Shown here: positions 36,061-48,552 of the stretch, in pieces
How the letters are laid out: the number at the start of each line of letters is the position of its first letter
How positions within the stretch are numbered: position 1 is the stretch's first letter
NCBI GenBank assembly: GCA_018881555.1
Contig: JACAXG010000065.1
Location: 1,077,042 to 1,141,041, forward strand
DNA: 64,000 nt
From: Amblyornis subalaris
Taxonomy: Eukaryota; Chordata; Aves; Passeriformes; Ptilonorhynchidae
Reading direction: 5' to 3'
The notes under the pieces: generated by a model
Database searches by the model: none
Seen by the model: the letters and a program-made list of their open reading frames with translations, nothing else
What the model was told of the DNA's origin: nothing
Translations under genes and position numbers: made by a program

Positions 36061-39000
36061 CTGGGCTTAGCCTCTCTCCCCAGAGATCAAAACAGTGGTG
36101 TCATACAGCGGTGACCTTACCTGTTAGAACTGCTAACCCTTGGAAGATATTGGACTTAAAATTGCATCTTTGTTCTCCCCTGCTTACAGTTATAAGAATC
36201 ACTGCAGAGAAATGAAGCTCATATTTAGCCATTTCAGAGAATTCTGAGACTAAGATTGTATTTATGCCAAGAAAGACACCAAACCTTCACACAAAGCATC
36301 TCTAAACAGTACAAGAAAAAAGTATCTTGAATAAATCCCTGCAGTATAATCAGTCCGCATATTTCATTCCCATAAATGACTGTGTTTAAAATAGTTTTTT
36401 TCATTTTACAGATACCCTTACAGACTGTACCTGAGACATCACCAAACATTTCCACACAAAACATTGGCACCAACTGCAATTGAATTCTCCAGCAAAGAAG
36501 TGTAAAATGTATTCTGTATATTTACATAAAAATCAAATTCACACCTGCTGTTCTTTTTGCTTAACTAATCTCATTAAAGAACAACATAAGAAAAATTCTT
36601 GTCAATCTTATCGTCATATCCCTACTGTCAAGCTCGGTAAAATCAGCTTTTCTAAAGCAGAACTGCACAGGCCATAGTAAACAGTGTAGTCATCTTTTTT
36701 TCTTTGCAGCTCTCTCATGAACCAATTCCATGTTATATCAAAGATGTTACATGTTTTCTGAATAAATGGGACAATGCTTCATCTGTGCAAGAAGGCATCT
36801 GTACGCTTTAGACACCCAAAGGTTTGTTGTCTTTTCATTTGGACTATGCAGATGGTCTCTGCTTCACGAGATATTGGGTCAGCTGACTGATTGGATTCCC
36901 AAATCTTTGAATTAAGAAAGTATCAAACAAGATAGAATCAGTAAATACCTCTGCACAGAAATTGGTAGATTTTTCTTCTCTCCCAGTCAAAAGTCTGTGA
37001 AGAAACATTTGATAATATGGGATGTTTCCTTCCACACTGTTAGAAATTACTGAGAAGACTGAATAATCTTTTTCTTTAAAATATGACTTCATTCTTCTTG
37101 AAAGCTGATTCTCAAAATTTGTGCATTTGCTTTTTCCATATGGTTTCTAAAAATTGCTGCTGCAACAACACCAAAGCTAGAAAGAAGAGGTTGGGTTTTG
37201 TTTTGTTTTGTTTTAAGAGGACTGTGGTATTTATCCAACTACCCTGACAAACGAGTGTCTCATACAGACCGAAAGCATCTGTTTGGAGATGATCTGAAAA
37301 TGAGAGAAATCAAAGCAGTAAGGGAAGCAGTAATGCATGTTTAAAAGGAGAGAGGGCAGGGAATATGCTAAGAAGCTAATGATGATAATCCTATTTAGCA
37401 AACCAAACAGAGGGAAAACCCATGATTGAAGTTCCTGAAGAGAGGAGAGAAGATTTTGATTCATAGACAAGTAACAGAATTTCTACAAATGAAAGCTGTT
37501 CCCTAGTACTTGGATGGAAAACCCACTTATCTGACCTTTTAGGACCCTTAAATGAAAAGGCATTACATTCTGATCATATCAAACACCGGTCTATTAATGA
37601 ACAGTTAGTGAACAGTTAGTCAGTGTCTGCTGTATTACTGATGGCCCAGTCTTGAAGACAGGGAGGTGAAATATCATAAAAGAATGCTGCAAACATATAA
37701 ACATTGTTATTAAATTGCTTTTGATTTAATTATGGTTTAAAGTTAAATTCTTTCACACCTTCTCTTACAGGATTTGCATCTCATTCTGGAATACCTGACC
37801 TCTCCTTTCTTAGCAGTAACCTCATACACCACCTCCGAACCACATTCAGATGCAGGATACTTGGTCTTCCTCTTGAAAAAGTTTACAGACCTTCAGANCT
37901 TGGTGAGTTTAGAAAAAAAAATTATCTCAGTGAGAGTCTCTTTCACAGAGCCAACATTCATTTTAGTGGCTAGAAAACTCAAAGGAGTTTGCTGTATCTC
38001 TAAGTTCCATGTATGATTTCAGAAGTTACGAATTTCTGTCCTTAATCTGAGGCCTGACCTGCTGTCAAAATAGAAGTAATAAGAATCAACACGATATTCT
38101 CTGGATGTTTAACATAGCAGTGAAAGGTGTATGAAGAATGCAATTGACTCCATTTCCATTATCCATTACATGAATAACAGCAACCTGTGNACTTACCTGA
38201 AAAATTGTCTAAATCAAAACGTGCTGAGACTATGTATAGACATGATTTTGAGTTGTAGATATAAGAAGATTTTCAGCTTCTAAAGGTTCATCTTAGTTTT
38301 TACACCATTCCCCTGGATGCTTCAGCCTATGGTAAAACCAGGATTGGCAGAGCAGCAGGCTGCCAAGGATGCTGTGGATGTATATTGCACAATATATGTA
38401 TTCAGATTAGAAAACCATGCCTACATTTCATTCACAAGCATTCAGGATTATCAAAGCTTTATGTCTCCTGGCTTACAAAGAAGTGTTTCCTAATGAAGCA
38501 GTAATAGCAGTTTGCAACAGGGTCAAGCCTGTCTTGTTCAATATTTTTATCAGTTGCATAGAAAGGAAACAAAATCAGCTTGCTATTCCACACATAGGCT
38601 TTTGGGTGGTAGGGTGTATTTTTGTTCCTCTTGCTTTGCATTCAAAGAGAATGAGTATTCGGCTTCAGCCCAAATTCAGTATAAACTCTGTCATTTGTAA
38701 CAGGATCTCAAACAAGCTTTGCAAAAAGAAAATTCAGTCTGCCTGTGTTCAAAGATGCCATTGCTACAATATTAATTTCTGATGAAATAATATAGACTAA
38801 GTTGATCTTGGATTAGGTCTGAAGAATGAGACTGTATATGTCCTCAGTTTGAAGCCAAACTGAGGTTAATCTGTCTGTAAGAAGCTGTAGGCCAGATTCT
38901 CTCTAAGAAATCCAGCCCTTTTGCCCTGATCTGGTTTTGTAAAGGGTCTGGAGAGCAATCAAATCTCACAGGCTGCACATTCCTCAAGTATGGAGTGGAG

Positions 39001-40513
39001 CAGACNGGGAGCAGAACTGACACATTTGGCTTGTCTGTCAGAAGCCCNGCAACCTGGACGTGACTGACATGACTGGGGCAGGATGAGGTAGCCACATGGC
39101 TAGTGCCATACATACTGCCAGACAGTGTGCTAGATAAACACCGGTATTCCCCTGCTTCATTGCTTTCTGTACTGAGGCTTACTAATGTAAAAACACAATA
39201 CAGATCTTACATGAGCCTTCCCTTCTTACTGCCTCCTTTTAAAGTTATACATTTGTTCTAAATTTATTCCAAATATTTCATCTTAAAATAAATAAAATAA
39301 ATTATTAGTACTATCCCAACAATCTTCCTCAATGNAATTTTTTTGCAGTTGTTTGCAGTGGATCCATCATTACAGCAATAAATATATGTCATATTTCTAT
39401 TCTAAAATTGCATAACAAATTACTGTATTTCATTATTATATTGCAAACCACTATTTCCACCAATTGTACCAAAATGGAAGCAAAGAAAGAGCTTTAAATT
39501 TAAAAAATATAAGCTATTAATAAAGAAAATAATGGGGTTTTCCTTTGGAAGTTTTTATTAAAAAATCATGTTGCCCTATATCTGTATAATATATATGATG
39601 TGACTGCATTTTCTAACTAGTGTCACAAAAGAGAAATTTTTCAGCATTACTTTCATAAAGCAGTAGAACATTCTTTGGAAGACTGATATGATAAATGCTT
39701 TGTTTCCGATAGTATTCAGTGTAGTCCNTGAAATCTAAGTCATTAGCTACTAAACTGAAAATGCCTTTTTAAGACTTCTCATAGCCATCTGCTATGCTCT
39801 GTTTTCATTTGGTGCCATGTGTGTATTAATGAAATGATTGCATCAGATTAAATCTTTTATTCATAAAATCATCTAGGTCATCTGCTTCTACCTACACTTT
39901 CTCTCTCATTAAAATGAGCATTTGTGTGTACATTTTCTCCCCACTGGATGAGTACAATTCTAGCTGCAGTTAGCTGCTGTATGTAGATCTTAATAAGAAA
40001 TCCTTCTCCGTGTCTTTTTCTCAAATGAAATTCCCTCAAAAGACAACTCTAGTGTATCACAGCAGAGAAAGTGTATTTTTTCTGCACTTTTACAAGTAAT
40101 GACTTCGCAAAAGGTACAAGATTTGGATGTACTAAAGACCTCCGTCCTCCACAAGAGAAAGCAAGATTGCAAGTACACTCATTTTGCTACCCAGAAACAG
40201 GTAGCACATTTTTCCCATCCAGTCAATAGTGTTCGTGTCAAAGCTGTCAATCACGGGGTGAGCACTTGTGGTCCTTGTTGTGAGGATGGAATAGAGCCTG
40301 CATTTATATGCTTCCTGCTTGACAGTAGGAGTGTTGAGTGCACAGAATTCAGGGCTTTCTGTAATGCATGAACAGACAAAATACTCAGTTATCCTAATAA
40401 TCAAATTAAGACTCTATTATGCATCAGAGGTCCATATCTACAAGTGAAGATTGCTATAAATGGAAAGTTATTCAGGAAAACAATGGATGTAATCAGTGAG
40501 GAAGGAACAAATC
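36061..40513. other. GJD2-ACTC1 intergenic DNA, proximal part
   Basis: No gene supported. The region is AT-rich, with an 11-bp tandem duplication (GAACAGTTAGT, near 37.6 kb) and a possible ancient CR1 remnant near 38.5 kb. Any enhancers for GJD2 or ACTC1 here could be recognised only by cross-species alignment. Confidence 0.5.
38505..38600 (+). mobile_element. possible ancient CR1/LINE reverse-transcriptase remnant
   Basis: The plus-strand peptide around KPVLFNIFIS resembles the conserved LINE reverse-transcriptase block (PVLFNIFIN in CR1 elements), and the nucleotides resemble diverged CR1. No neighbouring block is convincing. A weak call. Confidence 0.3.
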
Positions 40514-40819
40514 TGTCACCTATGCTTTGTAAAGGAAGGCCTTGTAAAATCATGGCTCAAGGCCTATTACTTAGCCTAAGTAGAAAAAGGACTGTGGGAA
40601 AGAGACTCGGCTGAATTAGAGCCAAGAAAACAAGTTATATAACCATCCTGTGTTCACATCATGGTATATGGTGGTTGGTTGAACTTAGTTTGTTGTGCCT
40701 TAAAAGTATGTAAGCTAATAACAGACTAATGGCTTAAAAAGCCTGGATTTTTGCAATAAACGTCCCTCCTTTACACCTGCCTGGGGTCTCCACGTTGCTT
40801 TGAATCTCATATTGCTACA
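40514..40819 (+). mobile_element. solo LTR, about 306 bp, class II (ERVK/alpharetrovirus-like)
   Basis: The segment starts TGTCACC and ends GCTACA, giving the TG...CA ends of a long terminal repeat. It is flanked by CAAATC on the left and TAAATC on the right, a 6-bp target-site duplication with one mismatch. Six-base duplications are typical of class II endogenous retroviruses. Inside, AATAAA (40755-40760) precedes a pyrimidine-rich, U5-like tail. No internal retroviral sequence adjoins either side, so this is a solo LTR left by recombination. Orientation follows the polyadenylation signal. Confidence 0.6.
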
Positions 40820-42728
40820 TAAATCTATGAAGAGTCATGAGCTTTGAAAGTGAGGATTCACAAGTCATGTTGAAGTTCCATAACTAAGTAAATATTCCAC
40901 ACTCTTCTGAACTAAGGGAATTTAAAATATCTAAATGTAACTGCTTTAACTAGAAAACAATTTTTAAGTATCATACTTTTTAATTACAGAATATTTTATT
41001 TCCTGACGGAAAAAATCACCCAAGTTTTATGGGGCTCTTGTAAGCTGTCCACTGGGACCTTTCTATGCACAAATTAACAGCTCAGATCCATTTCCTAGGA
41101 AATAATTTGGACCTATATGCTGAATTACAATTCCATTTACTTATGGCATATGTACAGCTCTTAATGTAGCAGCGCTTGCACTTGTTGCAAACTTCTGAGC
41201 ATAAACTCAGATTTATTTGCAGACAGGCTGCGGCCAGGGGAAGGAAAATACCATTTAAACAAATACTTATGAATTGACATGCTCTGCAAAGAAATACGAA
41301 AGAAGTAAAATATTCCATTGACCAGATCATCTGCTGCCAATGTCTTGATTTCCCCTTCTGACTTTCACCAATCTCAAAAAGAGCACTCACGTTGTGCTAA
41401 AGCATCCAAGCATCCATTAATGCAACTTCGTGGACTGCGATGGCTTAAGTGTAAGTTTGTGAGCAAATCTTATGTGGATTCCCATTACAGTCTACTTCAA
41501 GGTTTCATATTCACTAATGAAAGAGCCTTTCAAAAATACCTTGGACAGAAAATGAGGGATTCCAGCATAAACAAATTTAGTACACATTGTAAGGACGCAA
41601 AGAAATATCTATGTACTAATTTAATAATTAATTCAATATGGGAGTGCAAATGATCTTTCACCACTGAACAGACGATCTTATTCCTAGAGTCTATTCTTTC
41701 GAAGATATGTATTACAAAATATATGTAGCCCAATATAACTGATTAGGGCATTATGGTAAAATAGCAGCCAATTATTCAGCCAGTATGCCAGAGCCAATGC
41801 AGAATATTATGAGACTCAGTTTGGCAAACCTTATTTTTCTCTTTTCCTTACAAATCAAAAGGAGTTACAAATTTTCATCAGAAGAAACATAGTTAAATTT
41901 AATTATAATAATACCTTTAAAAAGTCATAATTTATATTATAATATCTCCATTCCCATGGTAGTAAATTTTCATTGTACTAATGGCAATTCCCACTGGCTT
42001 TAGTTGAGCCAGAATTTTAAAACCTTGAAGATCTTATTTACACCAGAACATTTTAAAATTTCCTATGACAAAATATGAATTACAAGAAAGATAGTGAGTG
42101 CTTCAGAACACCCAGAACAACAGAAAAACAAGATCTGGTAATAAGAACAGAGTCCTCTGTATTGGAACTCCTGGCAGCATTTTGATGCTTCTGCTATTCC
42201 ATACAAAAAAGAAAATAAATTATGAGAAATCATGCATCAGTATTTCAGTACGAATGCATTACATCAAGCAATTTTTTCAGACCTACTGCTTAGCTTTGCC
42301 CTGTCTACATTTGTCTTCAACCAAATGCTGAATCTCTGTACTCTCAGCTGCTTTCAGTTCAGTGATGTGATTTACTGCAGAGATGTTTTCCTTCATTTTG
42401 ATTGGTACACCACCATATGTCTTCAGTATTCCTGGTGCCCCTCACTCTTGTCCTCTCCCTCCCCATCTCACCAGTCACAGAANGGAATTCACATTACATT
42501 AAAGCTTCTCTTCAGAGGCCAGGCNGAAACAATCCCTTGAAATAACTAGGGCAGTCAAGAGATTGATTTGAAAGTAAACTATGTCAGTGAATGGGAGTGA
42601 AAAAGCAGGAGGTTGCTAAGAAATGCAGAGGGTTTTTCATCCTTCTTTCATTCAAAGATTCTACAGTTGTAACAAAAGTTTGTGAAATATTTTTAATATT
42701 AATTCTATTACAGATTAATAAGTTTTAA
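40820..42728. other. AT-rich intergenic DNA between two retroelements
   Basis: No gene or repeat family recognised. The open frame at 41318-41653 (111 codons) has no identifiable domain. Confidence 0.5.
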
Positions 42729-43850
42729 ATGCATACAACCCGTATGCATGGGTGCGTAATGTGTCTGTGTCCTGGCGGGGGAGTCCTACATGGTGAGACA
42801 GAAGCAATTGAGGGACAAGATGGATCAAATCAGGGTGCAGAGCTGGAAGCTGTCCAGCTGGCTTTGGATATCGCCGATCAAGAGAAATGGCCGGCGCTCC
42901 ACCTCTACACTGAAGCGTGGGTAGTAGCTAATGTTCTGTGGGGGTGGCTGGAACAATGGAAAAAGACCAGACGGCAGGGCAGAGGGAAACCCACCTGGGC
43001 TACTGAATTGTGGCAAGACATCGCTGCCCAGGTAGAGAAGTTGGTTGTAAAAGTACATTGTGCAGATGCACACATACCCAAGAATTAGGCTAACGAAGAA
43101 CACCACAACGGACAGGTGGATCAGGCTGCCAAGATTAAAGTGTCTCAGGTGGATCTGGACTGGCAACATAAGGGTGAATTATTTCTGGCTTGGTGGGCCC
43201 ATGATGCCTTAGGTCATCAGGGAAGAAATGCAACATACACACGTGCTCATGACTGAGGGGTGGAGGTAACCATGGACAGTATCTCCCAGGTTATCCATAA
43301 CTGTGAAACGTGCTGCAATCAATCAGGCCAAGTGGGTAAAGCTCCTGTGGTGTGGGGGATGACGGTCAAAATATAAGTATGGGGAGGCCTCGCAGATCAG
43401 TTACACCACACTGCTGCAAATCCACCAAGGTAAGCACTATGTGCTTATAACCGTGGAGACAACCACTGGATGGCTGGACATGTACCCTGTGCCTCACGCC
43501 ACTGCTTGGAACACCATCCTGGGCCTCGAAAACAAGTCCTGTGGAGACATGGCACTCCAGAAAGAATTGAATTGGACAGTGGGACTCATTTTCAAAATAA
43601 CCTCATAGACACCTGGGCCAGAGAGTATGGTATTGACTGGGTGTATCATGTTCTCTATCATGCATCAGCCTGTGGGAAAATTGAATGGTGTAATGGACTG
43701 TTAAAAACTACATTGAAAGCAGTGGGTGGTGGGACCTTCACGCATTGGGATTTACATTTAGTGAAGGCCATCTGGTTAGTTAACACTAGAGGCTCCACTA
43801 ATCNNNCTGGCCCTGCTCAGTCAGAACCTACTTATCACAGAAGGGGATAA
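42729..43850 (+). pseudogene. decayed endogenous retrovirus pol fragment (RNase H to integrase)
   Basis: A plus-strand remnant of a retroviral pol gene. The first open part (42729-43088) resembles the RNase H domain end: ELEAVQLALDIADQEKWPAL, then LYTEAWVVANVLWGW. After it come an integrase zinc-finger-like region (HDALGHQGRNATY; CETCCNQSG) and the integrase core (GTPERIELDSGTHFQ; GKIEWCNGLLK, with the expected Asp and Glu). The reading frame is broken by in-frame stops at 43086, 43254 and 43374, by at least two frameshifts between about 43.38 and 43.53 kb, and by an NNN gap at 43804. No gag, env or flanking LTRs are seen, so it cannot be active. The class is uncertain; ERV-L-like is possible. 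Confidence 0.85.
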
Positions 43851-46800
43851 AGTCGCCCATCGTCCATATGAGGAATGTGTTAGAGAAGACAGTTTGAATT
43901 AAGCAAAGGCAAATCCATCCATATGAATTCTCTAGGAATCCTTTTCTATAAGATTATTGAAGTGAGTTAAATGGCTTCTGTGGGGAAAATATATTTAAAT
44001 TCCACAAGATTTTAGACTTTGTCNCAGGTAAGATCCTAGGTAAAATCTAATGAATTTTGGCTTTTCAGTGACATTACTACATATGGATCAAGAATATATA
44101 GTCATGGGTTTGAGAAATTAATCTGACATATTTTGTGGAGTTCGTGAAATATTTTTTTAAAAATTGTCATTAATTTAAGTTTTATAAATATTCAATATTG
44201 TCAGTTTTTTAGTCTAGAATCTTTAATCTAGTCCATAGAGCTACACACTTTTACTCGAAATTACCAATTTATAGACCCAAAACACTTTCCCAGACCCATC
44301 CCAATCATGCACACCTGAAATTTCCCAGGTGGTGATTTAAACCGGCATTTTTGTGAGTTCCACAACTGTTACTAACAAAGAGCATCTGCTCAGTGCTGTG
44401 CAACATGCTTTGTTTTCATAACACCATTTGTTAATCTTTCCTAAAGAAAAAGATTTCAAGGATGAGAGTTTCATTAAATTTTTGTAATGTTTCCATTTCA
44501 AAATGGAGCAAAATCAAATTCTGAATATCAATTTCTTTTATCCCACAGCAAATTGAATGGTTACCTATAGATTCTGCAAAAATTTTCATGTTCTGAAATA
44601 TTCAACTCATAATTATATTTTTCAAAATATATTAGAGGTGGTGTACTTTCAAGTGTAATCCAGCAATTTGTGAAACAACAAGAGAAAAAAATAAATTCAA
44701 TCATTCATAAAACATTATGGAACAGCTGCAAATGTGTATTATTTATTTCTGTGTTTTTAAGAAAAAGACAAATCAGGATTATGTGTAATGTTTCTGTAGT
44801 ATTGAAGTTACAGTTTATTTTTCTAGATGACAGTGAAACCCACATAATTGTTCACATAGGTCAGAGTTACTCAAGGGCTGCATTGATTTATGTACATCCT
44901 ATGCAAATCTGTCCTCATATGAATCAGGTATTTACTTGGCATTTTAGATTTAGAAATTCTGCTTTGCAGTGTTTGCAACCTCTTTCACACTTTCCTATAA
45001 GAAAGTGAGGACTGTCTTCCTCTGTTAAACTTAACCAAACTATCATTGATTTATAGAAAAGAAAAATAAAAAAAAATTGTCGTGGTACCTTGCTTCCTGA
45101 TTTGGTTAATCTAAAGCTGTGTCTGTTCTACAAGTGGGAAACAGCATGGAGAGGCTATCTTCCATTACTCCTCTCACATCTTTACGATATTCCCAGGAGC
45201 TGGGGGCCTGCGGTGGGCAGACTGGCTTACCCTACCAGCAGCAGCAAGCATCTGTTTGAGTCATCCCTGGATACTTTTCCCACTAGTGCTTGCCCAGCTC
45301 TACACCTTACTGAGGATCAAGGGAAACTGAAAGGCTACACTACACACCTCTTGTGAGGCTAGACAACTAGACCATAGCCTGAACCACAGAATCTTTAAAA
45401 TGTTTGTCAGTTGAACTTAAAAGGCTGCAAGAGTGTGAAAGTCATATATTTATATTTACATGCAAATAAGTAAATATTTTATATCATAAACCTTTTTACC
45501 ATCTATTGATTTTTACCAGTTAGTAAGAAGTATTGCCAATAATACATCAGATTTTATCTCTGATTTCTAGGGTTTTTTTCAGGTTTTGAAACCTCTGTAT
45601 GTGTCTGTATGTCTGTACCTGCCAGGAACACAATAAAAGAAATAAAAGAGTTTTATTTTCTTTAATAACCCTTTACAGAATATCTCCATTTCGCAGACAA
45701 ATTCATAATGATAGAGTCACTCAGACTGTATTCAAACCCATAAGGAGGTCATATCTCCTGACATGGGACAGTAACTCTCCCTTGCCCCATCCTGATTTAC
45801 CGTCATTTTCCTTTTTCAGCAGAGAAGCATGATGAAACACATTCTTCCTGGTGGAAACTTCTAAGAATGAATCTGTGAAGGACTTGTTGAATCCCAGAGA
45901 CTTCTCTTTGCTTAAAAAGAAATGAGGGGTTACAGAGAATCAAAAAGCCAGAAGGACTAGGACTCCCAAGCTTTAGATTTAATTAAGATTTTTGCATGCT
46001 TAAAATAGATGAAAATTACACACAGAGCATTTCCAGATGGGAATTTCAAGATATCATGGTGAGATGTAGCTTCCCAGTGCTTTCTCAAAACCAAACCTCT
46101 CCCGATCTTAAAAAATAAAAATCAGTTGATTTCCAGCCCTGGTTTTACTGTATATCCATCCTATAGTTTTAGTGGACAAAAATCAGGCAAGGGGATTCAA
46201 ACATTTGCTGATAAGCACTTAAAGGCTTCATCTGTTTAAAAAATATTTCAATCTGTAATATGTCAAAAAAGCATGGATAAATTATCGATCTGATTTGTTT
46301 CATTATTGGTTTTTGATACATTTCATTATTTCATCTATTTCCTTGGAGTGAAGGATTAGCCTCAGAACAGAAAATGTATTTTAAAGGGAAAAGGCTTACA
46401 GGAATGCTAGCGCAATGGGGGAGAGAAAAACATGACAGCCAATCCCACAGGGCTTTAATAAATATTTGTGAAACATATTTAGTTTAATTACACCAACTAG
46501 TTACCAAGGTCCAATGTCATGCTACCTGAAATGTCAGTGCAAACTGTTCCTTGGGCTTGAAGGCACAATGCACAGCAAAAATAAATGTGCGAAATCCAAA
46601 TATGACTGCCACAAAAACAAACAAGGCATGAGAGAAAACATGAGCTCAAAGATAGATCAATTAATCCAAAGAACACCAACTAGACAGGTGGATGAATCAT
46701 ACACACAGTGTGGGCAGAGCTCCTGTTGAATGGAAAATACAACTTAACACAGCGTGTTTCACTCTGAAAGACAATGAGGCCAACGAGACAAACTAATGTG

Positions 46801-47550
46801 GGTGGCAAGCCTCCTACATGCACCGTGATCATAGAAACATTCTCAAACAGGGAGCAGGGTCTGAGTTTCCCCTTTTAAAAGGTCTCTCTTCTTGTGATCA
46901 GCCCTTCTCAATAATGTGGTTTTCTTCAGTTTTTAAGAATATTGGGAGGGGTGTGGGGGGAAGCATAATGTAAAGACATTGATTTTGACATCATAAATAA
47001 GACGCTATGCTTTCTTTTCACTGGGAGGGTTGGTCAGAGAAATATATCAAGTGTATGTATCAAAAGAATTACATTAAAGATGTTTAACTGCTCTTTTCCT
47101 GGCAGCAGGCAAAAAACAGTCTTTCCAGAACGACAAAGTGCCAACATACTTGCTTCAACAGGGCACAATGATTGTCCTGCAGAGCTGGTATAATCTATCC
47201 CAGCTGCCTCTGGAACAAATCAAGCACACTGCTTCAATGGCTATAATTAGCATGTTAAAATATTTTTATTTTTAATTACGTGAATGTGTAGATAAGAAAA
47301 CCAAATCACAATACACACAAAAAAGGCAAAGTTAAAGTAGTGCATGACCCAAATTCTAAGTGGTCTTCTGTGACTGGGTGTTATTGCCTTCTTACTTAAG
47401 AGAACACAAAAATGTTTCTTATGTACAATATTCATTATGAAAATCATTTTCTCTGAAGTCAGGAAATATGTTCAGAGGTATACATCTATTTTTAACACAT
47501 AAATCTCCAGCCTTTTCTTGGGAATGTATATGGGGCTTGCATGGAACATA
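43851..47550. other. AT-rich intergenic DNA
   Basis: No gene recognised. Open frames (for example 44670-45008, 112 codons) have no known domain. No further retroviral sequence was recognised next to the pol remnant. Confidence 0.5.
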
Positions 47551-48552
47551 TGTATTGGGTTTGGGTGGCCACGTTTTGGTAGTGGGGGGCTACAGGGATG
47601 GCTTCTGTGAGAAGCTGCCAGAAGCTTCCCCATATGCAACAGAGCCAATTCCAGCGAGCTCCAGGATGGACCAGCCACTGGTCAAAGCTGACACCATCAG
47701 TGATGGCAGCAGCACCTCTGGGATAATGTAGATAAGAAAGGGGAAAAAACTGCTGTAAAACAGCAGCTAGAGAGGGAAATGACAATATGTGAGCAACAAC
47801 TCTGCAGATGCTAAGGTCAGTGAAGAAGGAGGGAGAAGAGGTGAGACGTGCCCGAGCAGAGAGTGCCCTGCAGCCCATAGTGTAGACCATAATGGGGAAG
47901 GCTGTTCCCCTGCAGCCCTTGGAGGTCCACAGGGGAGCAGAAATCCACCTGCAGCCCTTGATGGACCCCATGCCAGAGCACCTAAAGCAGGCTGTAACTG
48001 CAGGAAACATATGCTGAAACAGGCTTGTGGCAAGACCTGTGGCCCCATGGAGTCAGGAGCACACACTGGAGCAGGTGTGCTGTCAGGACTTGTGACCCCA
48101 TGGGGGATCCACGTCAGAGCAGTCTGTTCCTGAAGGACTGCTTTCCATGCAAAGGACCCACGCTGGAGCACTGCGGAGAGCTGTCTCCCATGGGAGGAAC
48201 NTCACGGGGGAGCAGGGGAAGAGTGTGAGGAGTCCTTCCCCTGAGGAAAAGCAGTGGTAGAAACAACATAACTGCAGTCCCTATTCCCCATCCCCCTGCA
48301 CTGCTGGGGGAAGGTGTTTTGAAGATTTCATTTTATTTTCTATTACCTGACTGATTCAATTGGTAATAAATTAAACTTCTTTTTTCCCACATTGAGCCTG
48401 TTTTGCCTGTGAGAGTAACTGGTGAATGTTTTCTCCCTGTTCCTATTTTGACTCATGAGCCTTTTGTTCTCTCTCCACTATCCAGTTGAGGAGGGAAATG
48501 ATAGAGCAGCTTTGGTGGGCACATGGCATCCGGCCAGGGTCAATCCACCACA
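47551..48552 (+). mobile_element. solo LTR of an avian endogenous retrovirus, about 1.0 kb
   Basis: The element begins TGTATTGGGTTTGGGTGG and ends AATCCACCACA (TG...CA ends). Flanks ACATA and GCATA match at 4 of 5 bases, consistent with the 5-bp duplication of ERV-L-type insertions. GC content is higher than the surroundings, and an AATAAA at 48365-48370 would mark the R region, with about 180 bp of U5-like sequence after it. The block starting near 47570 (GGCCACGTTTTGGTAGTGGG) is of a type common in bird ERV-L LTRs. No internal retroviral sequence adjoins. The open frames of 114-172 codons inside it are chance frames in a GC-rich repeat. Confidence 0.72.

Noticed and set aside
38417..38782. 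121-codon plus-strand open frame as a possible gene
   Set aside because: Only a short LINE-like RT block is recognisable; the rest looks like chance. Kept only as a weak CR1 remnant.
47492..48171. Open frames of 114-172 codons near 47.5-48.2 kb
   Set aside because: They lie within the solo LTR and match no protein family.
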